Assembly: GCF_002742265.1 (NCBI RefSeq)
Contig: NZ_MDGL01000043.1
Span: forward strand, 44,571-108,570
Direction of reading: 5' to 3'
DNA length: 64,000 nucleotides
From: Maribacter sp. 4G9
GTDB lineage: Bacteria; Bacteroidota; Bacteroidia; Flavobacteriales; Flavobacteriaceae
Below the pieces are notes generated by a model, which saw only the letters and a list, made by a program, of their open reading frames with translations, was not told where the DNA came from and searched no databases. How positions within the stretch are numbered: position 1 is the stretch's first letter; every line of letters starts with the position of its first letter. Of this stretch, positions 62,021-64,000 are shown piece by piece. A program made the translations under genes and the position numbers.

Positions 62021-64000
62021 TTACCTTTCTATCAAAATTTTACTTGAATAATCTTCACCTGTATTCTCATCAATTGCTTTTACATAATAAACACCGGCCG
62101 GAAGTTCCTGAACATTTATTGGTCTGCCTGTATTATCTATTTCACCACCTTCAATAACCCTGACCAATTTACCGGTCACATCATAAATTTGAATTGTTCC
62201 AATGCTGATCGGATTATCAAAACTTATTGAAGTTTCTATTTTAGCGGGGTTTGGGTAAACGGACATGTCGCTGTCCGATTTGACCGAAGTCTTAGCTGCA
62301 ATTAAATCACTAGTCGGATAGACCGCTACGTTGTCGATATAATAGTTCTCGGGGGCACCGCTCACCTCGGATTCCACTACGATTTGGATGCTGCTCCCCA
62401 CAAGGTCACCTACCATGAAGGTCTGCGGGTCGATGTCGCCGGAGACCGAGGCGAACTCCACCGGCGTGCCCCCGTCCAAGATGTAGAACGCCCTTAGGTA
62501 GTCCGACGCCTCCTTCTTCTGGTCCGAATCGTCGACGTCCAACGATACCGAAACCGTACCCCCGATAGGTATCACCTCGGAGGTCCAGGTCCCCATAGGG
62601 GCCGAACCGTTGGTCCAGAACCTTCCGCCCAAGACCTCGAACGTACCTCCGTTTCGCGAAGAGCCCCAGGCAGTGGCACCGTTGTCAACCGTAGTACCGT
62701 CGGGAAGGTCCTCGAAATCCTCGAACCATATGGAACCCCCTGAGGGAACCGGACCGTAGGTGGCCATAACCTTCACGTCCGACGATGGCATGGTCACCGT
62801 GGTCGGGGTACTGTTGACGGAACCGACAAAGGATATGTCCCCCGTCCAGGCCTCGAACCGTTGCCCCGAAGGCGCGGCGTCCGCCACTATGTTCACGACC
62901 TGGCCCGCAACATAAAAACCATCACCGCTTCCATTGTCCACTGTAAGCGAATAGGACGTAGCGTCGCCCACGTTGACAGTGCGAACCACCTCGACCGCCG
63001 CATTTCCCGCGGAGTCGCTAACGTTATAGGTTACCGCATAGGCCCCGGGGGTGTTGGTGTCAACACCCGAGGCGTCGACGACGATATCCCCGCTGATGTC
63101 CCCGTCAACGTTGTCCAAGGCCGTCGCACCAAATTCCGTATAGGTATCCCCTAACTGAATGTCTATCGAGGACCCTCCGTTCAAGGTTATCACTGGAGAC
63201 TCCATATCCACGTTCCCACTTACAGGTACATACTGTATGAGCGCCGCCTTCGGGGAGGTGGCACTATCGTCAACCCTTGTAGATGTTCCCCCACGTCCGC
63301 GCAAGTGGATGCTGACAAGGTCGTTCAATCCGTCACTGTATACTTGGACCCTGAGCACCTCTGCCTCTATCGGTGACTGGGTTGTGCCGCCCCACTCGTA
63401 GATGCCACTATCTATCCAGCCACCTTGGCCCTGCTCCAGCACGGTCCAAGTTCCGTTGCGCAGATATGATATGCGCCACATCGAGCTGGTCTGGGGCTGG
63501 TTGGGGTACGTACCGCCGAAGGTAACATAGTTAATGTTCTTAGGAGTCGGCCAAGCCACCTGCCAGGAGAAACCGTTATCCACATTTGGACGGCCAAGGT
63601 TCGTATTATATGCTACCCCATACTCGTTGAAGCGCGAAGGTGCATAATAATCGCCAGACACTGGATCATATAGTATAGCATCGGGCGTACCGCGACCCCC
63701 AGAAACGCTCCCCGAAACAGTAGAACTTGGCAACAGCGCAAGATTGACATCAGCATCAGGGGAATTGTCAGTAACCGTTGGTGGTACACTAAGCTGATTT
63801 ATCCACTCCTCCATAAGTGCCACACCTTCCTCGTCCACTTGGCCCTTGGCCAAAGGGGGCATCATAACCCCGGGCGTGGTGCTATTGGTTCTATGGTAGA
63901 TCTGCGACTTGGACGCATCCCCTGCATAGACTATCCTCTGGTCCGATGGCATCGCCGATACTATTTCCGTGACGTTCGAGGTCAAAAGGCCAGTCTCCGC
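62021..64000 (-). CDS. Large secreted multidomain protein, 3' part, type IX sorting signal
   Basis: The frame is open to the window edge; at least 659 residues are visible. In order: a c-type cytochrome-like end (VYAGDASKSQIYHRTN, VMMPPLAKGQVDEEG), a putative carbohydrate-binding/discoidin-like region, a DUF5011 bacterial Ig-like domain (GDTYTEFGATALDNVDGDISG), an InlB B-repeat (GDGFYVAGQVVNIVADAA), a beta-sandwich region (FEDFEDLPDGT), and a C-terminal type IX sorting domain (SVYPNPAKIETSISF). It is probably a surface or secreted carbohydrate-active oxidoreductase-like protein, as in fusions of sugar dehydrogenase with cytochrome. The 5' part is missing. The body is clearly GC-rich compared with the last 300 bases. 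Confidence 0.85.
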   Translation of the reverse strand, partial: AETGLLTSNVTEIVSAMPSDQRIVYAGDASKSQIYHRTNSTTPGVMMPPLAKGQVDEEGVALMEEWINQLSVPPTVTDNSPDADVNLALLPSSTVSGSVSGGRGTPDAILYDPVSGDYYAPSRFNEYGVAYNTNLGRPNVDNGFSWQVAWPTPKNINYVTFGGTYPNQPQTSSMWRISYLRNGTWTVLEQGQGGWIDSGIYEWGGTTQSPIEAEVLRVQVYSDGLNDLVSIHLRGRGGTSTRVDDSATSPKAALIQYVPVSGNVDMESPVITLNGGSSIDIQLGDTYTEFGATALDNVDGDISGDIVVDASGVDTNTPGAYAVTYNVSDSAGNAAVEVVRTVNVGDATSYSLTVDNGSGDGFYVAGQVVNIVADAAPSGQRFEAWTGDISFVGSVNSTPTTVTMPSSDVKVMATYGPVPSGGSIWFEDFEDLPDGTTVDNGATAWGSSRNGGTFEVLGGRFWTNGSAPMGTWTSEVIPIGGTVSVSLDVDDSDQKKEASDYLRAFYILDGGTPVEFASVSGDIDPQTFMVGDLVGSSIQIVVESEVSGAPENYYIDNVAVYPTSDLIAAKTSVKSDSDMSVYPNPAKIETSISFDNPISIGTIQIYDVTGKLVRVIEGGEIDNTGRPINVQELPAGVYYVKAIDENTGEDYSSKILIER

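Noticed and set aside
1..64000. CRISPR arrays, rRNA operons or complete insertion sequences
   Set aside because: No regularly spaced repeats, rRNA sequence or transposase gene was found by reading both strands.

Overview
The window reads as a chromosome segment of a marine-type Flavobacteriaceae bacterium (phylum Bacteroidota). Supporting signs are the AT-rich background, the -7 promoter box TAnnTTTG, a type IX secretion C-terminal sorting domain, a Bacteroidetes-type tra operon with an RteC regulator, and several flavobacterial core genes (PgpH-type 7TM-HD protein, gyrA, clpC, a fused thrA, gcvT, yebC). The exact genus cannot be read from the sequence.

Positions 1 to about 29,320 look like the right-hand part of an integrative conjugative element whose left end lies outside the window. 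From right to left it holds a tyrosine integrase pointing away from the 3' end of a tRNA-Pro gene, an RteC-like regulator, an excisionase-like HTH protein coupled to an EEP-fold protein, an ATPase/nuclease-like gene bracketed by repeats, a secreted amidase, a compact traE-F-G-I-J-K-M-N operon, an SRAP protein, and cargo. The cargo includes a two-component system (TPR-containing lipoprotein kinase plus LuxR-type regulator), a TerB/vWA-lipoprotein/coiled-coil membrane operon, an OLD-family nuclease, a DUF2130 protein and many small proteins. Two promoters next to the two-component genes carry the same palindrome at exactly the same distance (21 bases) from their -7 boxes. This suggests that the regulator controls the TerB/vWA operon and a neighbouring small-protein operon.

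Positions 29,324-53,191 are core chromosome: tRNA-Pro, tRNA-Ser, a PgpH-like phosphodiesterase, a thiolase, an NlpC/P60 protein that has lost its catalytic cysteine, a TPR protein, gyrA, clpC, nnr, a thrABC operon with a candidate leader-peptide attenuator, a frameshifted secreted aminopeptidase P gene, and a gcvT-glsA-epimerase-phhB cluster followed by yebC.

Positions 53,192-64,000 are more accessory: a DUF4253 lipoprotein, two toxin-antitoxin modules, a LytTR regulator with its TPR histidine kinase, two exported proteins of unknown function, and the 3' part of a large GC-rich secreted protein ending in a type IX sorting domain.

The strongest candidates for something undescribed are the repeat-bracketed ATPase/nuclease unit (23,492-25,015) and the two-component/palindrome/TerB-vWA regulon (5,551-12,655). 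No CRISPR array, rRNA or complete insertion sequence was seen.
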